A stretch of DNA of 5,421 nucleotides from an uncultured Bacilli bacterium (GTDB lineage: Bacteria > Bacillota_I > Bacilli_A > RF39 > UBA660). Shown here piece after piece: positions 4,408-5,421 of this stretch (its first letter is position 1; every line of letters starts with the position of its first letter). The notes under the pieces were generated by a model, which was not told the DNA's origin, did no database searches, and saw nothing but the letters and a program-made list of their open reading frames with translations. The position numbers and the translations under genes were made by a program. The stretch lies in assembly GCA_947853245.1 (NCBI GenBank), contig CANTWP010000049.1, positions 1 through 5,421 of the forward strand. The letters are read 5' to 3'.

Positions 4408-4767
4408 ATGAGTATTATAACAGATAACTACATATGGTTTATAATTAGTGGTTTTGTTTTGCTTTTGATAACAATAGGCTATTATGCTGAACAAACTGGT
4501 TTTGGAAAAATGAAATTGAATTCTAATGGCAAATCTGATAATTTAGATAATGGTGATCCTAATTTTGTAGAGACTATCACTATTAACGATGATGTTCCAG
4601 TGGAAGAACCTTTAATAATTCCAGATAATGTTTCTTCTTTTGAAGGTGATCCAAATTTTGGTATTCCTGAAATAAAAAAAACAAGTATGAATACAGGAGC
4701 TTTTGCTGATAATTCAATTCCTGAGCCTACCAATCTTACTAATGATGAAAATATTTGGAAATTTTAA
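4408..4767 (+). CDS. Unknown single-pass membrane protein with acidic tail
   Basis: I do not recognise this 119-residue protein. It has one transmembrane helix at about 8-26 (YIWFIISGFVLLLITIGYY), a short basic stretch (GFGKMKLNSNGK, 31-42), and a long low-complexity, acidic, proline- and asparagine-rich tail to the end. The basic residues after the helix suggest that the tail is cytoplasmic. The tail holds two copies of GDPNF (49-53 and 80-84), each after a short acidic or polar run, perhaps a short binding motif, and ends in the aromatic ENIWKF. It is third in the operon after trmL and is closed off by a good terminator. Its place just before cdaA, another membrane protein, is suggestive but proves no link, since cdaA has its own promoter. 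The tail looks disordered. Confidence 0.75.
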   Translation: MSIITDNYIWFIISGFVLLLITIGYYAEQTGFGKMKLNSNGKSDNLDNGDPNFVETITINDDVPVEEPLIIPDNVSSFEGDPNFGIPEIKKTSMNTGAFADNSIPEPTNLTNDENIWKF

Positions 4768-4772
4768 AAAAT

Positions 4773-4800
4773 AAAAAACTTACAGTTGTGAGTTTTTTTT
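4773..4800 (+). terminator. Rho-independent terminator of the trmL operon
   Basis: AAAAAACTTA (4773-4782) pairs with TGAGTTTTTT (4789-4798), including one G-T pair, around the loop CAGTTG. The run of eight Ts (4793-4800) completes the signal. It starts five bases after the stop codon of the acidic-tail membrane protein. In the other direction it has an A tract that could act for leftward transcripts, but none is expected. Confidence 0.85.
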
Positions 4801-4812
4801 CTTCTAAAAGTG

Positions 4813-4821
4813 TGATATAAT
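4813..4821 (+). promoter_or_regulatory. Extended -10 promoter of cdaA
   Basis: TGATATAAT is a perfect extended -10 (hexamer 4816-4821). At 17-base spacing the -35 is TTTTTT (4793-4798), inside the terminator T tract. The predicted start near 4828 gives a leader of about 19 bases, with GGAGG at 4837-4841 and the ATG five bases later. Confidence 0.6.
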
Positions 4822-4846
4822 TATCTATGTAAAAATGGAGGTATAT

Positions 4847-5421
4847 ATGACTTTTGATAGTATTGTGTCATTATTAAGAAAACTACTTGATGTTTTATTA
4901 GTATGGCTAGCTTTTTATTATATTTTAAAGAATCTCAGAAAAAATGTTAAAATGGTTCTATTATTTAAAGGTATTGTAATAATTATTGTTTTAAAAATTA
5001 TTACAGATGTATTTGAATTATCTACAATAGGTTTTTTACTTAATTATGTAATTATGTGGGGACCTTTGGCTTTAATCATAATTTTTCAACCCGAAATTAG
5101 AAATGTTTTGGAGCAGTTGGGTAGAAGTCAATTGTTAGGACGTCATAAAGTGCTAACGGTTGATGAACGAGAAAAAGTGGTTTATGAAATAGCTCAAGCA
5201 ATGGATCATCTTAGAAAGAATCGTATTGGCGCTTTGATTGTTATTGAAAGAGATAATAGTTTACATGATTATATTGAAAAATCTAAAAAGATATATGCTG
5301 ATATATCAAGTGAATTATTAGTAACAATTTTCTTCCCTAACAATCCACTTCATGATGGTGGCGTTATTATTCAAGGTGATAAAATAACTTGTGCTGGAGC
5401 AGTTTTTCCTACCAGTGATAG
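4847..5421 (+). CDS. cdaA: Diadenylate cyclase CdaA, 3' end cut by window edge
   Basis: CdaA (DacA) condenses two ATP into cyclic di-AMP at the membrane; the messenger controls potassium and osmolyte transport and is tied to cell-wall homeostasis. The 191 codons present align along their length with Bacillus CdaA. Three transmembrane helices lie at about 12-30, 36-54 and 60-80, followed by IIIFQPEIRNVLEQLGR (77-93), the cyclase-domain segments RIGALIVIER (126-135) and SSELLVTIFFPNNPLHDGG (154-172), and VFPTSD at the edge. The RHR motif and the C-terminus, roughly 80-90 residues, lie outside the window. The usual DGA active-site motif reads Asp170-Gly-Gly172 here. GGAGG (4837-4841) lies five bases before the ATG. 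The gene has its own promoter behind the preceding terminator; in relatives, ybbR (cdaR) and glmM follow, which would lie beyond the edge. Confidence 0.96.
   Translation, partial: MTFDSIVSLLRKLLDVLLVWLAFYYILKNLRKNVKMVLLFKGIVIIIVLKIITDVFELSTIGFLLNYVIMWGPLALIIIFQPEIRNVLEQLGRSQLLGRHKVLTVDEREKVVYEIAQAMDHLRKNRIGALIVIERDNSLHDYIEKSKKIYADISSELLVTIFFPNNPLHDGGVIIQGDKITCAGAVFPTSD

Noticed and set aside
4482..4733. Minus-strand open frame of 83 codons
   Set aside because: It lies antisense to the acidic-tail protein. The plus frame has a perfect Shine-Dalgarno, a membrane helix and a terminator, and the minus frame has none.

Overview
The window is very A+T-rich (about three quarters A+T by eye). It reads as chromosomal DNA of a low-GC Bacillota or Mollicutes-like bacterium, probably an uncultured Bacilli lineage. 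Supporting points are strong Shine-Dalgarno sites (GGAGG, AGAGGT, AGGTGA), lipoprotein and LysM genes, a CdaA diadenylate cyclase close to the Bacillus type, and TrmL. All recognisable tryptophans are TGG and no gene needs TGA as a sense codon, so the standard bacterial code fits better than the Mycoplasma code.

Layout: positions 1-253 hold no gene that I can see. A small three-helix membrane protein is read leftward (495-254). Its Shine-Dalgarno site and ATG are in a different frame from its body, so it is either frameshifted or contains a one-base homopolymer error. Its promoter lies back to back with a rightward extended -10 box. That box would start a transcript exactly at a cluster of G+C-bearing stems (551-644), a candidate structured RNA. 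Everything else is read rightward: a HAD-type 5'-nucleotidase (772-1323); a three-LysM protein without signal peptide (1388-1849) ending in a terminator; a two-gene operon of a thioredoxin-fold lipoprotein with CSAC active site (1908-2318) and a stand-alone ClpA/ClpB-D1-like AAA+ ATPase (2327-3307); a three-gene operon of an anchored, possibly cysteine-less thioredoxin-like protein (3370-3888), trmL (3881-4390) and an unknown one-helix acidic protein (4408-4767) ending in a good terminator; and the first 191 codons of cdaA (4847 to the right edge).

Functionally, cdaA (c-di-AMP synthesis, cell-wall and osmotic homeostasis) and trmL (wobble-position tRNA methylation) are housekeeping genes. The region between the nucleotidase and trmL carries less familiar proteins. 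The most unusual is the AAA+ protein: it has intact Walker A, Walker B and arginine-finger motifs but lacks the Clp N domain, the second ATPase ring and the aromatic pore loop. It is co-transcribed with a surface thiol-redox-like lipoprotein.

Promoters share a style: near-perfect extended -10 boxes (TGnTATAAT), poor -35 boxes and mostly short leaders of 10-20 bases. Several start immediately behind the previous gene's terminator. No CRISPR array, insertion sequence, tRNA, rRNA or known riboswitch was recognised.
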